64,000 nucleotides of DNA from an uncultured Prevotellaceae bacterium. Its GTDB lineage: Bacteria > Bacteroidota > Bacteroidia > Bacteroidales > Bacteroidaceae. Under the pieces are notes generated by a model. The model was not told the DNA's origin and ran no database searches. It saw nothing but the letters and a program-made list of their open reading frames with translations. The position numbers and the translations under genes are program-made. Shown in pieces: positions 19,185 through 29,200 of this stretch (its first letter is position 1; every line of letters begins with the position of its first letter). The stretch spans positions 124,001 to 188,000 of the forward strand of contig ONDJ01000002.1 in NCBI GenBank assembly GCA_900316575.1, read 5' to 3'.

Positions 19185-19332
19185 AGCAAAAAAAGAATAA
19201 GGAAGCACAGCGACGGCATCTCTATTTGCTCACAAACGCTATGCCACCGCAAAAATCTGAAAAAAGATTGGACCTGAAAAGCCTTCTGTTCCTTTTTTCT
19301 TAACAAATGCTAAAAGTTTAATGGGTTTTACC

Positions 19333-19340
19333 TACCTTTG
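19333..19340 (+). promoter_or_regulatory. TonB-receptor operon -7 box (TACCTTTG)
   Basis: TACCTTTG fits TAnnTTTG. It lies 139 bases before the receptor ATG and so predicts a long leader (about 19347-19479). Confidence 0.5.
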
Positions 19341-19369
19341 TGCCGAAATCAACAAGGGGTTTTTGGAGC

Positions 19370-19425
19370 AACTTTACGCGCTAACACACAATATATATAT
19401 ACGCGCATCATGGTTGCGTAAAGTT
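19370..19425 (+). promoter_or_regulatory. Leader hairpin of the TonB-receptor operon
   Basis: AACTTTACGC (19370-19379) and GCGTAAAGTT (19416-19425) are perfect 10-base complements around an AT repeat. The structure lies inside the predicted 5' leader, so it may control transcript stability or translation. Downstream to 19479 no other element was recognised. Confidence 0.45.
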
Positions 19426-19479
19426 ATCCCTTCGCTTTGCTTAAAAACTAACACAAAACATCAGTAAAACTTCTTCTTT

Positions 19480-22170
19480 ATGAGAAAAGGAGCCAAACTA
19501 TTGGCCGCGGCTTTGCTCTTGACTACAGCTGGATGGGCACAAACACCCATCGACAGTTTGACGAACGTGAGCGACAACGCCGATGTGACCTTTACAGAAT
19601 CGCAGCTCGGAGATGAAGAGGACGCTGCACAGACAGCTTCAACTATCTCCAACTTGCGCAACGACCCGTTCCTCTCCGAGGTGGGTTACCGCTTCAGTCC
19701 GATGCGCTTCCGCGTTAGGGCTTACGACAATCAGTACAATCAGTACTACATGAACGGTCTGTTGATGAACGATGCCGAAAACGGACGATTTAGCTACGGA
19801 CTGGTTGGCGGTCTGAACGATGCCACGCGCAATCGCGATGGTATTTCAGCTTACGACTACAACAACTTTGGCATGACTGGCGTGGGAGGTGCAAGCAACA
19901 CCAATACCCGCGCCTCGATGTTTATGCCTGGTCACAAGCTGACGCTGTCGGGAACCAACCGCAACTACGTGCTTCGCGGCATGTACACCTACGCCACAGG
20001 TATGTCGGCCAGCGGATGGGCTTTTGCTGGAACCGTGGGCTACCGCTGGGCGAAAGAGGGTGTCATTGAAGGCACGTTCTACAATTCGTTCAGCTACTTG
20101 CTCTCTATCGAAAAACGCTTCAACGACCAACACAGCCTCTCCTTAGTCACTTTTGGCGCACCAACAGAACGCGGCCAGCAAGGAGCCTCCACCGAAGAAG
20201 CCTATTGGCTGGCCAACAGCCACTACTACAACCCCAACTGGGGCTACCAAAACGGAAAGAAGCGCAACTCGCGCGTTGTAAAGAGCTTTGAGCCCACTAC
20301 GTTGCTCACTTGGGATTGGAAAATTGACCACGTGCGCAAACTCGTTACCACGTTTGGCTTCCGCTACAGCAACTACGGCACAACCGCACTTGGATGGAAC
20401 GGCGATGCCTATGACCCTCGTCCCGATTACTATAAAAACTTGCCCAGCAGCGCCTTTAATGTTTATAGTACAGAGAACTCTCCCGAATGGCTGAGCCAAA
20501 ATGCGTTTGCACTCGAACAATGGCAAAGCATGTACGACTATTGGACGGCGAGCAAGGCCAACCGCCAAATCAACTGGGACCGCTTGTACTACGTAAACCG
20601 CCAAGCAGCAGCCCTTGGACAAGAAACACTCTATTATCAAGAGCGACGCCACAACGACCAACTCGTCTTTGCACTTAGTCCTACGTTCAGCCACCTGCTC
20701 AGCCAGCGCGACAAATACACCATTGGTCTCGTGTTGAACCACACCAAAGGCATGCACTACAAGACGATGGAGGACCTCCTCGGCGGCAATGTCTTTACCG
20801 ATGTTGACAAGTTTGCAGCAAACGACTACGGTCTTGACAGCCAAGAGGCCCAAAACGACCTAAACCGTCCCAACCGCCAAATCCGCGAAGGCGATGTATT
20901 TGGCTACGACTACAACATCTACGTAAACCACGCCAAGTTGTGGGGAATCTTTGAGCACAGCTACAGGAGCTTCAACCTCGTTGCCGGCGCACACATTGAC
21001 GGAACGAGCATTGAGCGCGAAGGCCTGATGCGTAATGGTCGTGCTCCTGAAAACTCATACGGACGCAGCGGCACTGCCAACTTCCTCGGCGGTGGTGGAA
21101 AAGTGCATTTGGCTTATCGCATCACGCCCAACCATATCTTCACACTTGGTGGAAGCTACACCGCACGTGCTCCACTCGCCCGCAATGCTTTTGTAGCACC
21201 GCGCATCCAAAACAACTTTGTGAACAACCTCACCACCGAGGACATCCTCAGTGCAGAACTGGCCTATCAGTTCAACATCGGCCCTGTTTCGGGTAAACTC
21301 ACAGGCTACTACACCCGCATGATGAATATGGTGGAACAGACAGCGTTCTACAACGACCAAGAGTCGCGCTTCACCTATCTCACCATGAGCGACCTCGACA
21401 AAGAATATTACGGCTTTGAGGGTGCCTTGAAGTGGCAAGTTAACACCAAGCTCTCGTTCAACTTCTTGGCCAGCGTCGGTGAAGCTAAGTACACCAACAA
21501 TCCTTTGGCACAAGTAGATTACGAAGGCATGAACGCTTCTACCATTGCCCAACTCAACACGTGGATCAACCCCGTAACAGGCGAAGACCAGCAGTTGCGC
21601 GTCTTTGCAAAGGATATGCGCGTGAGTAGCACACCACTTACGGCACTTAGCCTCGGTGTGAACTATAATGTAGATGGTTGGTTCCTCAGTGCCAACCTCA
21701 ACTACTACGACCGCGTATATGTAGGCTTCTCGCAGTATCGTCGCTTGAGCAACGTGCTCCATACCGAAATCATAGAGCGCGATCCTACCACTGGCGACTA
21801 TCAGATGGCAATGACGCTCGACCAGCTCCAAGATCTGATCGAACGAGGCGCAATCTTCTATGACAAGACCGATGGACACATTGCTTACAACTACATACCC
21901 AAGCAAGAAAAGTTCGACGGAGGATTTATGCTCGACCTATCCATCGGCAAATACATTCGCCTCAGACGCGGACGCTCCATCTCCATCAACCTCTCACTCA
22001 ACAACGTGACCAACAATCGCAAATTGCGCACTGGTGGCTACGAGATGAACCGCGACGACTACTACAACAACAGCCAGCACACACAACGTGCTTACAGCTT
22101 CTCGAACAACTCCAAGTACTACTATGCCAACGCTTTCAATGCGTTCTTGAACATAGGTTACCGCTTCTAA
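19480..22170 (+). CDS. TonB-dependent outer-membrane receptor without SusD partner
   Basis: 896 aa: a signal peptide (about 20 residues), a short acidic stretch, a plug domain (about 55-160; FRVRAYDNQYNQYYMNGLLMND region) and a long beta-barrel with alternating aromatic strands, ending in a Phe (NIGYRF), as outer-membrane barrels do. It lacks the N-terminal carboxypeptidase-like (CarboxypepD_reg) domain of SusC proteins and there is no SusD gene beside it, so it is not a standard polysaccharide locus. It heads an operon with two lipoproteins and a nuclease. Uptake of nucleic-acid fragments or phosphorylated products is the inferred role. Confidence 0.88.
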   Translation: MRKGAKLLAAALLLTTAGWAQTPIDSLTNVSDNADVTFTESQLGDEEDAAQTASTISNLRNDPFLSEVGYRFSPMRFRVRAYDNQYNQYYMNGLLMNDAENGRFSYGLVGGLNDATRNRDGISAYDYNNFGMTGVGGASNTNTRASMFMPGHKLTLSGTNRNYVLRGMYTYATGMSASGWAFAGTVGYRWAKEGVIEGTFYNSFSYLLSIEKRFNDQHSLSLVTFGAPTERGQQGASTEEAYWLANSHYYNPNWGYQNGKKRNSRVVKSFEPTTLLTWDWKIDHVRKLVTTFGFRYSNYGTTALGWNGDAYDPRPDYYKNLPSSAFNVYSTENSPEWLSQNAFALEQWQSMYDYWTASKANRQINWDRLYYVNRQAAALGQETLYYQERRHNDQLVFALSPTFSHLLSQRDKYTIGLVLNHTKGMHYKTMEDLLGGNVFTDVDKFAANDYGLDSQEAQNDLNRPNRQIREGDVFGYDYNIYVNHAKLWGIFEHSYRSFNLVAGAHIDGTSIEREGLMRNGRAPENSYGRSGTANFLGGGGKVHLAYRITPNHIFTLGGSYTARAPLARNAFVAPRIQNNFVNNLTTEDILSAELAYQFNIGPVSGKLTGYYTRMMNMVEQTAFYNDQESRFTYLTMSDLDKEYYGFEGALKWQVNTKLSFNFLASVGEAKYTNNPLAQVDYEGMNASTIAQLNTWINPVTGEDQQLRVFAKDMRVSSTPLTALSLGVNYNVDGWFLSANLNYYDRVYVGFSQYRRLSNVLHTEIIERDPTTGDYQMAMTLDQLQDLIERGAIFYDKTDGHIAYNYIPKQEKFDGGFMLDLSIGKYIRLRRGRSISINLSLNNVTNNRKLRTGGYEMNRDDYYNNSQHTQRAYSFSNNSKYYYANAFNAFLNIGYRF

Positions 22171-22184
22171 AACTCTGAAGAACG

Positions 22185-23180
22185 ATGAAAAAGAAACTCC
22201 TTTCCTTATTTATATATGGTATAGCCGCCTTGGGACTAACGGCTTGCATGGACGAACACGATGAGATCAACACCTACGACCTTGACGTGTTCAGCATCAA
22301 CGTGGGCGAAGTGAACACCACCATTGCAGAAGTAAAAGCTCGCTATTGTGCCTCTAATTCGGGTGCTGACTACACACGTGGCTCCAGCAATTGGAGCACC
22401 AAGGTCACCGAAGACCTCATCTTTGAGGGAATTGTTGTTGCTAATGATGTGAGCGGCAATCTCTATCAAAACGTGATGCTCCGCAGCATTGAAACCAGCG
22501 GCGAAGACCAATGCATCATCCTCCGCATCAAGAACACTTGCCTTTATCCCTACTTCCCCTTGGGACAAAAGGTACGCGTCAACCTCAAAGACCTCTATGT
22601 CGGCGTATATAGTCTCACACCCGAAATCGGGCAGCCCTACTACAGTAGCTACGGCAACCTAAACCTTGGCCCCATGCTTTTCAGTATGCTAAAGACCAAT
22701 GTGCAGCTTATCGGTAAGCCTAACGCTAATGCCCCCGAATTGATAGCCAAAGTGCTCACCGAGGACTGGCTCAAAGCTTCAGCCAACCGCACATACCAGA
22801 ACACGCCGATGCTTGCCACTGTTTCTGGCACCATCGACGAAATGAGCGAGGCTAATCGTGGCACTGCTCTACAGAATACCGAAGTTGATGAAGCCGATGC
22901 TGTTTATGGCAAATACGAACCGCTTGTCAACGTAGGCGGACGCATGTTCAAGTACTTTGCTCCCGAAGAACTCCACGACGATGGCTACGGCGTTGACCGC
23001 ACCATCGTGATGAGCGGTGGTAAAAAGGTTACCTTGCGCACCAGCACGGAAAACGAAATAGCCTATCAGCTCATGCCCGACGACAGCCGTTCCTACACGG
23101 GTGTCTTCACCTATTACGGCAGCGACTGGCAAGTGCAACTGCGCGACCTTAACGACATTTATCCCAAACTGAATTACTAA
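22185..23180 (+). CDS. DUF5689-type lipoprotein
   Basis: 331 aa; lipoprotein signal MKKKLLSLFIYGIAALGLTAC with the acylated Cys near 21. The body matches the DUF5689 pattern: FEGIVVANDVSGNLYQNVMLRS, then LGQKVRVNLKDLYVG, an OB-fold-like domain common beside surface nucleases and TonB receptors in Bacteroidetes. It starts 14 bases after the receptor gene, so the two are coupled. Probably an outer-leaflet protein binding the receptor's substrate; OB folds often bind single-stranded nucleic acid, but that is inference. Confidence 0.82.
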   Translation: MKKKLLSLFIYGIAALGLTACMDEHDEINTYDLDVFSINVGEVNTTIAEVKARYCASNSGADYTRGSSNWSTKVTEDLIFEGIVVANDVSGNLYQNVMLRSIETSGEDQCIILRIKNTCLYPYFPLGQKVRVNLKDLYVGVYSLTPEIGQPYYSSYGNLNLGPMLFSMLKTNVQLIGKPNANAPELIAKVLTEDWLKASANRTYQNTPMLATVSGTIDEMSEANRGTALQNTEVDEADAVYGKYEPLVNVGGRMFKYFAPEELHDDGYGVDRTIVMSGGKKVTLRTSTENEIAYQLMPDDSRSYTGVFTYYGSDWQVQLRDLNDIYPKLNY

Positions 23181-23211
23181 CCTTATCCATAAAACAAAGA
23201 ACTAACACGAT

Positions 23212-24915
23212 ATGAAAAAGTATTTTTCTTTTCTTGCCGCAGCCGTGCTGATGCTCGGTTTCGCAGCATGTAGCGACGTTCCAGCGCCCTACAGTATTTT
23301 TGACGATGAATACGAAGGTGGCGGCGATAGTCCAAGCGGTGGCATTGTCACAGAGCTTCCCTATGCCGAAGCATTCAGTTCTTCGCTTGGCAAATTTGTC
23401 AGCATCAACACCAGTGGCAGCGGCGACTGGATTATAGATTTCAGCACTGCCAAGGCCGCAGGCTACAACAACTCAACCAAAGTCACCACACCTGGCACTT
23501 ACTACCTTGTAAGCCCAGAAATCCAACTGCCTGAAGAGGCTTGCCACATCATGTTCGAATACATCCTGCGCTACGTGGCTTCAAACGACGACCAGCAGTT
23601 ACTCATTTCCGACAATTGGAACGAAGAAGCACCCACTGAAGGTTGGACACTCGTCAACAACGTATTTACCGAGGGCAGGGATTGGAACACCTTTGCCCAA
23701 GCCGACATCAACGTACCCGAGCAATTCCAAGGCAAAACGGTACGCATAGCACTTCGTTATAACTGCGGCGAATCGGGCTCAACGTGGGAAGTAAAGAACC
23801 TTGTTGTTGATAAAGGTTCTGGTCAAGACGGACAGATTGACGGACAGGGGGGGACAGATCCCCAACCGCAGACCGATGCCATTCTTTCAGCTCCTTTCAG
23901 CACCGCACTCACCAGCAACCTTGGCGACTTCCTCACTTGGGACGAGCAAGGCAATGGCTACAATTGGACGTACAACAGCACCTATAAGTGTGCTTACATA
24001 ACCTCCTACGACAGCCCCAGCAAAACCAACCATCCCGCCAATGCATGGCTCATCTCGCCAGTGTTTGACCTCACGGGAGTAACGGCAGCATACGTAACGT
24101 TCGACTACAAACTGGCCTATGCCTCTGGCAACAACGACGAATACCGCATACTTATCGGCAAAGGCTTCCCCGGCGAGGGAGCTTCTCCAGGTCGCATCAG
24201 CTGGACACAACTGCCTGTCACATGGACCATGCTCTCCAGCTTCAGTGGTGCAGCTTGGAGCAACACAGGCAAATTGGCTATACCCGCTGAATACCTTGGA
24301 CAGAGCGATATTCGCGTAGCCATTCAGTACATCAGCACAGAGAAAGCTGCCACTTGGGAAATCCAAAATCTCATCGTTGCCGCAGGTGAGGCTGATGACC
24401 CAACACAGGGTGGCGGTGACGACCCAACACAAGGCGGCAATGAACCCATTGACGTAACAGGAGCTGTGACAGTTACAGCCGAAGGCCTTGGCTTGGAAAA
24501 CAATACTGAACTTACTTCCTACAACCTCAATGAAGGCATTGCGTTGAACTTTGCAAAGAACGAAGGAGCTAACCCGCCTAAATACTATGCAGTAGATAAG
24601 AGCGCACGCCTTTATGCACAGAATTCTTTGACGATCACCTCGCTTAATGGGCAGAACATCAAAGCCATTGTTATCAATTGCTCCCCCACCTACAACGGTA
24701 CAAACTACCGAGGCAATGAGCAGATGACAACCACAAGCGGAACGATCTCTAAGAATGCAGCAGCGGAAACCATTACGATCAATGGCATTAACGCCCCTGA
24801 GCTGAAAATCACAAACGCTTTTACACAAAACAGCGCAGGTGTTCAGCTTCGCATCGTCTCCATGCAGGTAATCTTCGACGACGGCACTTCCGCCGTTCGT
24901 CGTTGGCGCAGATAA
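23212..24915 (+). CDS. Lipoprotein with two choice-of-anchor-J-like modules
   Basis: 567 aa; lipobox LMLGFAAC with Cys near 20. Two related modules (about 40-200 and 225-395) share a LPYAEAF/LSAPFSTAL opening, a YYLVSPEIQL/AWLISPVFDL strand and a closing TWEVKNLVV/TWEIQNLIV, a jelly-roll design seen in DUF5017 or choice-of-anchor-J proteins. A Gly/Asp/Gln-rich linker with a short direct repeat (DDPTQGG, twice) leads to a third beta domain (about 420-560). Third gene of the receptor operon, it probably presents a binding surface outside the cell. The C-terminal RRWRR is unusually basic. Confidence 0.78.
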   Translation: MKKYFSFLAAAVLMLGFAACSDVPAPYSIFDDEYEGGGDSPSGGIVTELPYAEAFSSSLGKFVSINTSGSGDWIIDFSTAKAAGYNNSTKVTTPGTYYLVSPEIQLPEEACHIMFEYILRYVASNDDQQLLISDNWNEEAPTEGWTLVNNVFTEGRDWNTFAQADINVPEQFQGKTVRIALRYNCGESGSTWEVKNLVVDKGSGQDGQIDGQGGTDPQPQTDAILSAPFSTALTSNLGDFLTWDEQGNGYNWTYNSTYKCAYITSYDSPSKTNHPANAWLISPVFDLTGVTAAYVTFDYKLAYASGNNDEYRILIGKGFPGEGASPGRISWTQLPVTWTMLSSFSGAAWSNTGKLAIPAEYLGQSDIRVAIQYISTEKAATWEIQNLIVAAGEADDPTQGGGDDPTQGGNEPIDVTGAVTVTAEGLGLENNTELTSYNLNEGIALNFAKNEGANPPKYYAVDKSARLYAQNSLTITSLNGQNIKAIVINCSPTYNGTNYRGNEQMTTTSGTISKNAAAETITINGINAPELKITNAFTQNSAGVQLRIVSMQVIFDDGTSAVRRWRR

Positions 24916-24937
24916 TGTTCTGACATCACAAAAACCC

Positions 24938-24989
24938 ATCGGACGCACGCTGGGACGATCCCAAATCCCGTGTGCGTCCGATTTTCTTT
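24938..24989 (+). terminator. Terminator-like hairpin inside the receptor/nuclease operon
   Basis: A perfect 11-bp outer stem (24938-24948 with 24972-24982), extended internally by a GGGA/TCCC pairing, followed by a broken T tract. It lies between the lipoprotein stop and the nuclease ATG only 8 bases further on, leaving no room for a promoter. The nuclease is therefore probably expressed by partial read-through. Confidence 0.65.
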
Positions 24990-24997
24990 ATAACTAT

Positions 24998-25897
24998 ATG
25001 AAACCTTCTCTAAGCTTTATGCTGCTATTATGGGCAACCCTTAGTTTCACATGGGGTTGCGGCAGTGATGATGACGAAGAGCCAAACATCATCATTATCA
25101 ACGAAGGCGGAGACAACGGCGGCACAACCAACAGCGACCCTGCCTCCTATACCAGCCGGCTTGAAGTGCCCAAATTGGCCTCCTCTGATGGTATCTTTAT
25201 TTCTCATGAAGCCACCTATGGCAATCGCAAGGTGATGAACTACTGCTTAGAGTTCGCCCCTTCTGCCATGCACTCACGCTGGGTTGCCTTTCGCTTTGAT
25301 GCCATCACACGCCAGCAAGTCACAGGGCGGTCCGAAGACCCGTTTACCGACGACCCCTTGCTACCGTCGCAATACTGGATAGGCCGCAACTACTTCAGTG
25401 GTTATGATCGTGGTCATATTTGCGCATCTGCCGACCGTGTGTGGAGCAGCGAAGCCAACGTTCAAACTTTCTACATGACCAACATGAGCCCACAACTGAA
25501 TGAATTCAATGCATACATTTGGGCCGACTATGAAAACAAGTTTCGCAACAAATGCCGCGATGCCACCTTTGCCGACACTGTCTATGTAGTCAAAGGAGGC
25601 ACTATCCGTAGTGGGCAGACCATGGGCAATGTTGTGCGCAGCAACAACACGGTGGTTCGCGTGCCGAAGTACTACTTCATGGCTTTTCTCCGCTATCGCT
25701 ACGGAACTTACGATGCCATTGGTCTGTGGCTTGAACACCGAGGCTATACTTCTGCCGAACGAAGCAACCTTAGTGCCAACTTAGTCACCATCGACCAGTT
25801 AGAGGAACTCACGGGCATCGACTTCTTCCACAACCTGCCGAATGCCACCGAACAACAAGTGGAAACTACCTACAACAAAGCCCTTTGGGGGTTCTAA
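24998..25897 (+). CDS. DNA/RNA non-specific endonuclease (NUC1/DRGH family), lipoprotein
   Basis: 299 aa; a lipoprotein signal peptide (Cys near 21, WGCGSDDD) followed by a Gly/Asn linker. The beta-beta-alpha-metal nuclease signature DRGH is at about 137-140 with the downstream metal Asn and Glu (MTNMSPQLNEFN and WADYENKFR). It cleaves DNA and RNA with Mg2+, here probably on the cell surface. As the last gene of the receptor operon it lies behind a terminator-like hairpin. Together with the divergent EEP-fold enzyme, it gives the locus two exported nuclease-type hydrolases. Confidence 0.9.
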   Translation: MKPSLSFMLLLWATLSFTWGCGSDDDEEPNIIIINEGGDNGGTTNSDPASYTSRLEVPKLASSDGIFISHEATYGNRKVMNYCLEFAPSAMHSRWVAFRFDAITRQQVTGRSEDPFTDDPLLPSQYWIGRNYFSGYDRGHICASADRVWSSEANVQTFYMTNMSPQLNEFNAYIWADYENKFRNKCRDATFADTVYVVKGGTIRSGQTMGNVVRSNNTVVRVPKYYFMAFLRYRYGTYDAIGLWLEHRGYTSAERSNLSANLVTIDQLEELTGIDFFHNLPNATEQQVETTYNKALWGF

Positions 25898-25954
25898 GTC
25901 ACAGAAAAGTGTAAAAAGTTGGCTCCTTTTCGTATATTTTACGGAAGGTTTGTT

Positions 25955-25962
25955 TATCTTTG
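25955..25962 (+). promoter_or_regulatory. -7 box of the miniature unit (TATCTTTG)
   Basis: TATCTTTG fits TAnnTTTG and lies 20 bases before an ATG at 25983, a spacing like that of metG and the flippase gene. T-rich sequence upstream gives only a weak -33. Confidence 0.55.
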
Positions 25963-25982
25963 CCCACAAAAGGATAAGCTTT

Positions 25983-26189
25983 ATGAGCAAACAAGACCTC
26001 TTCCGCATTCTTAGTTCCGCGCCAGAAGCCTTGCAAGCCCACTTCAAGGCCGCTTCTGTGCGAGCTTGCGAAGCACCTACCCCCCCCACCACAACAACTT
26101 CATTAGCAACGACTTACACGCTCGCTTATTGCTTGCGTTGTTTTTATAAGCCCACCATTGAACGCTTTTGCTTCAACAAAGCGGTTTGA
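25983..26189 (+). CDS. Small open reading frame with a C8 homopolymer tract; unknown
   Basis: As read, 68 aa starting MSKQDLFRILSSAPEALQ, with an amphipathic first half and a Thr-rich centre. The family is not recognised. An eight-C run at 26080-26087 sits at the switch point: with one extra C the frame would continue as HHNNFISNDLHARLLLALFL and stop exactly at the foot of the terminator, which looks more natural than the sequence frame that ends inside the terminator stem. It could be a phase-variable peptide, a decayed gene fragment or a non-coding RNA. Confidence 0.35.
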   Translation: MSKQDLFRILSSAPEALQAHFKAASVRACEAPTPPTTTTSLATTYTLAYCLRCFYKPTIERFCFNKAV

Positions 26190-26200
26190 TGGGGCTTTTT
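26148..26200 (+). terminator. Terminator of the miniature unit
   Basis: Bulged stem of 26148-26165 with about 26181-26195 (AAGCCC against GGGGCTT) and a T run to 26200. It closes a transcript of roughly 230 bases. Confidence 0.6.
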
Positions 26201-26241
26201 GTGTGCATACTTTTTTGAAGAAAACTAAAATTGACACCAGT

Positions 26242-29200
26242 ATGAAAACATTTACATCATTTTCCAAAAACCTTTGGCGGGCAACGCTGTTTGCCTTGCT
26301 GACTATGTTCCTACCCACGGCGGCATGGGCACAGTTTGGTGGTGGTAGCGGTTCGCAATGGGACCCCTACATCATCAAGACAACCGACCACATGACCGCA
26401 TTGGCCGATGCGGTGAATGGAGGAAATAATTATCTTGGCACCTACTTCCGCCTCGATGCCGACCTCGACTACACGGGCAAGACCTACACCATTATTGGCG
26501 ACTATTATAAAAACGAAAGTGCAGCCTTTCGCGGCAAATTCGACGGCAATGGGCATACCATTTCTGGCGTTCAGTTAGACAGGACTGCATCTACTGAGAA
26601 TAGTACGAATATCGGGCTTTTCGGTACGATCGTCACCTCTGCTGTCATAGAGAATTTAACGCTCAGTGCCAGCACTATCAAAGGACGTTGTTGCATAGGA
26701 GGAATAGTAGGATGCACAGGAGAAGGATACTCGGAGGTTGGCCAATGTCCCACTGTGAGGAATTGCCATGTAACGGACGATGTAACTTTAGAAACGAGAG
26801 ACATCCAAGTACAAGGTTCTTCAGGTTGGCAATATTCAGGTTCGCTCGGCGGTATAATAGGATATTTAGGGTTCGATCCTACTACCCTGATCGGAAATTG
26901 CACTAGTGCGGCGACCATTATTGCCTCTACGAGAAGCGAAGCTATTGGTGGCATAGTAGGCGATTGCGCGGTGAAGACCCCAATCACTGGCTGCACGTTT
27001 ACTGGCACCATCAGTGGCGGCACAAGGTATGTGGGCGGTATCTTGGGGTGGAATTATAAAAACACTGCCACCCTCACCGACAACTACGTGGGCGGCGCGT
27101 GCACCATCGGTGCAGTGGGCGTAGAAGGCTCCACCACAGGCACCAACGAAGGCTACGGCGTGAAGCGCATCTCCACCATCGCTTTCAACAGCGCACAACT
27201 CACCAACGGCACCATCGACACGCCACCTACGATGACCATCAACGGCACAGGCTACTACGCTGAAGGCACCGTGATAACCCTCTCAAACGTCACCACCTTC
27301 GGCTCGCCCTCTGGCAGCGGCATGATGTGGAACTACCGCGCCGAGATAAGCGGCTCATCATCTTACGTAGACGTATTGCTGCAAGAAGATGGCACCTGGC
27401 AGTTCACTATGCCAGCGGGCAACGTTCTCATCTATTCTAAAGGTGCGAAAGACCTTAGGCTGACGGAATATCCTAACGTCACGCGCACCTCGGTTACACC
27501 AGCCAGCGTTCCCTACACCAGTAAGGCTCAGAAACCTGTAGTGAGCGTGGTGTGCCGCGCCAAGGACCTCGTTGAGGGCACCGACTTCATCACCGACATA
27601 CCCGCCGAGGGCTTCACAGCCGAGGGGAAATACGTTATCAAGATTTGGGGCATCGGCGAATACGGTGGCCTGCGCACCGACACCTTCACCATCGGTAAGC
27701 CCTGGGAGGGCGAGGGCACACAAGCGTCGCCCTTCCTCATCAAATCGACCGACGACATGGAGCGCTTGGCTACCATCGTCAGAAGCGGCGAAAAATATGA
27801 AGGCGTTTACTTTCGCCAAGCGGCCGACCTTGACTTTACGGGTAAGGCCTATACCCCCGTGGGATATTTTGACAAAAGCACAAAAAAAGCATACTACTTC
27901 AGTGGCAACTACGATGGCGGATATTACACCATCACAGGCATCAACGTGAGCGGTGTGCGTTGGGCTGGCGTGTTTGGAGCCACCCTGGCGCCAGCCACGA
28001 TCAGCAACATCACGCTCGAGGGCAACTGCTTCTTCAATAGCACCAACAGCAGCGGCGGCATTGTGGGCTACAACAATGGCGAAATTTCAGGCTGCCGCAT
28101 TGTTTCTTCAAATGTCGTCGTCAAGGGAGAGATGTTCGTTGGTAGCATAGCTGGCCAAAGCTATGGTTCCGTCAACTACTGCGAAAGCATGGCAACCGTA
28201 GAGCTGACGGAGTCTGCTTACGCGTCTCCTGTTCTTGGCGGCCTGGTGGGCGTGGCGTACAAAGCCGTTACCGGCGATTTCAGCGGCACCGTGAAAGGAC
28301 GCGGCACCATTGGCGGCCTTGTGGGACACGCCATGACTTCGACAGCCGAGATAAGTGGCCGCAACTTCGGCGAGATAACCACAACGAACAGCAGCAGCAC
28401 CGTAGGCGGCATCGTTGGCAATGCCGATGACAACAGCATGGTGGAAAGCTGCACGAACACGTGCCTGATGCGAAACGTGAGCGGAACGAACGTGGGAGCC
28501 ATCATCGGCGTGATGAACACGAGCGCTGACGCAAAAGCCATGAACAACTACTACATCGGAGCTTGCAAGTTTGGTGGCATCACTGGAACCGACGTGCTTG
28601 GCAAGGCCATGCGCGGCTGGCCTATCAGCCACGAAGAGAGCATCGGCTTCTTCCCCATACCCGATGCCAACGACAACATGGTGGGCACGTACTACGACGA
28701 CGGCACAAGCAATAATTACTACGTCGGGGTAGGCGAAACACTTCGCTTCGTGCTCGTTGGCGGCACGGACTATACCGCCAACGGTTCACAGCTCATCGCA
28801 AAAGGCTACGACAGCAACTACGAAGCCAACTATTATGAACTGACTATGAGTGCCACTCCTGTTCACATAACACCAAAGGGTCTCACACTGACGCTCTATG
28901 GCAACTGGATCAACAACCACAACGAAGACGACCTATCCAATGCACTCAGACAAGAACGCAGCGTTATTTTCGATGGCTACACGCTCTACAAGGACGGGGC
29001 GTGGAACACCATTTGTCTGCCCTTTGCCTTGTCCACCCTCACGGGTACACCGCTCGAAGGTGCAGAACTCATGGAACTTGACCCAGCAGGAACCAATGGC
29101 GTAGATGCTACAAACAATACACTCCACTTAACCTTCAAGACTGCCACAGCTATCGAAGCAGGTAAGCCTTACATCATCAAATGGACCAGCGGAACGGATA

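Larger units (their letters stand above)
25898..26241. other. 344-bp spacer holding a miniature transcription unit
   Basis: Between the nuclease and GLUG-protein genes lie a -7 box (25955), a short reading frame with an eight-C tract (25983-26189) and a terminator (26148-26200). Only about 40 bases remain before the GLUG ATG. No clear promoter of its own was found for that gene: a TACTTTTTTG near 26209 has the wrong spacing for the consensus. Confidence 0.6.

Noticed and set aside
19370-19425. Invertible promoter flanked by inverted repeats
   Set aside because: The repeats are only 10 bases and 36 bases apart, too close for known Bacteroides invertible segments, and the -7 box lies outside them. 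A hairpin is simpler.
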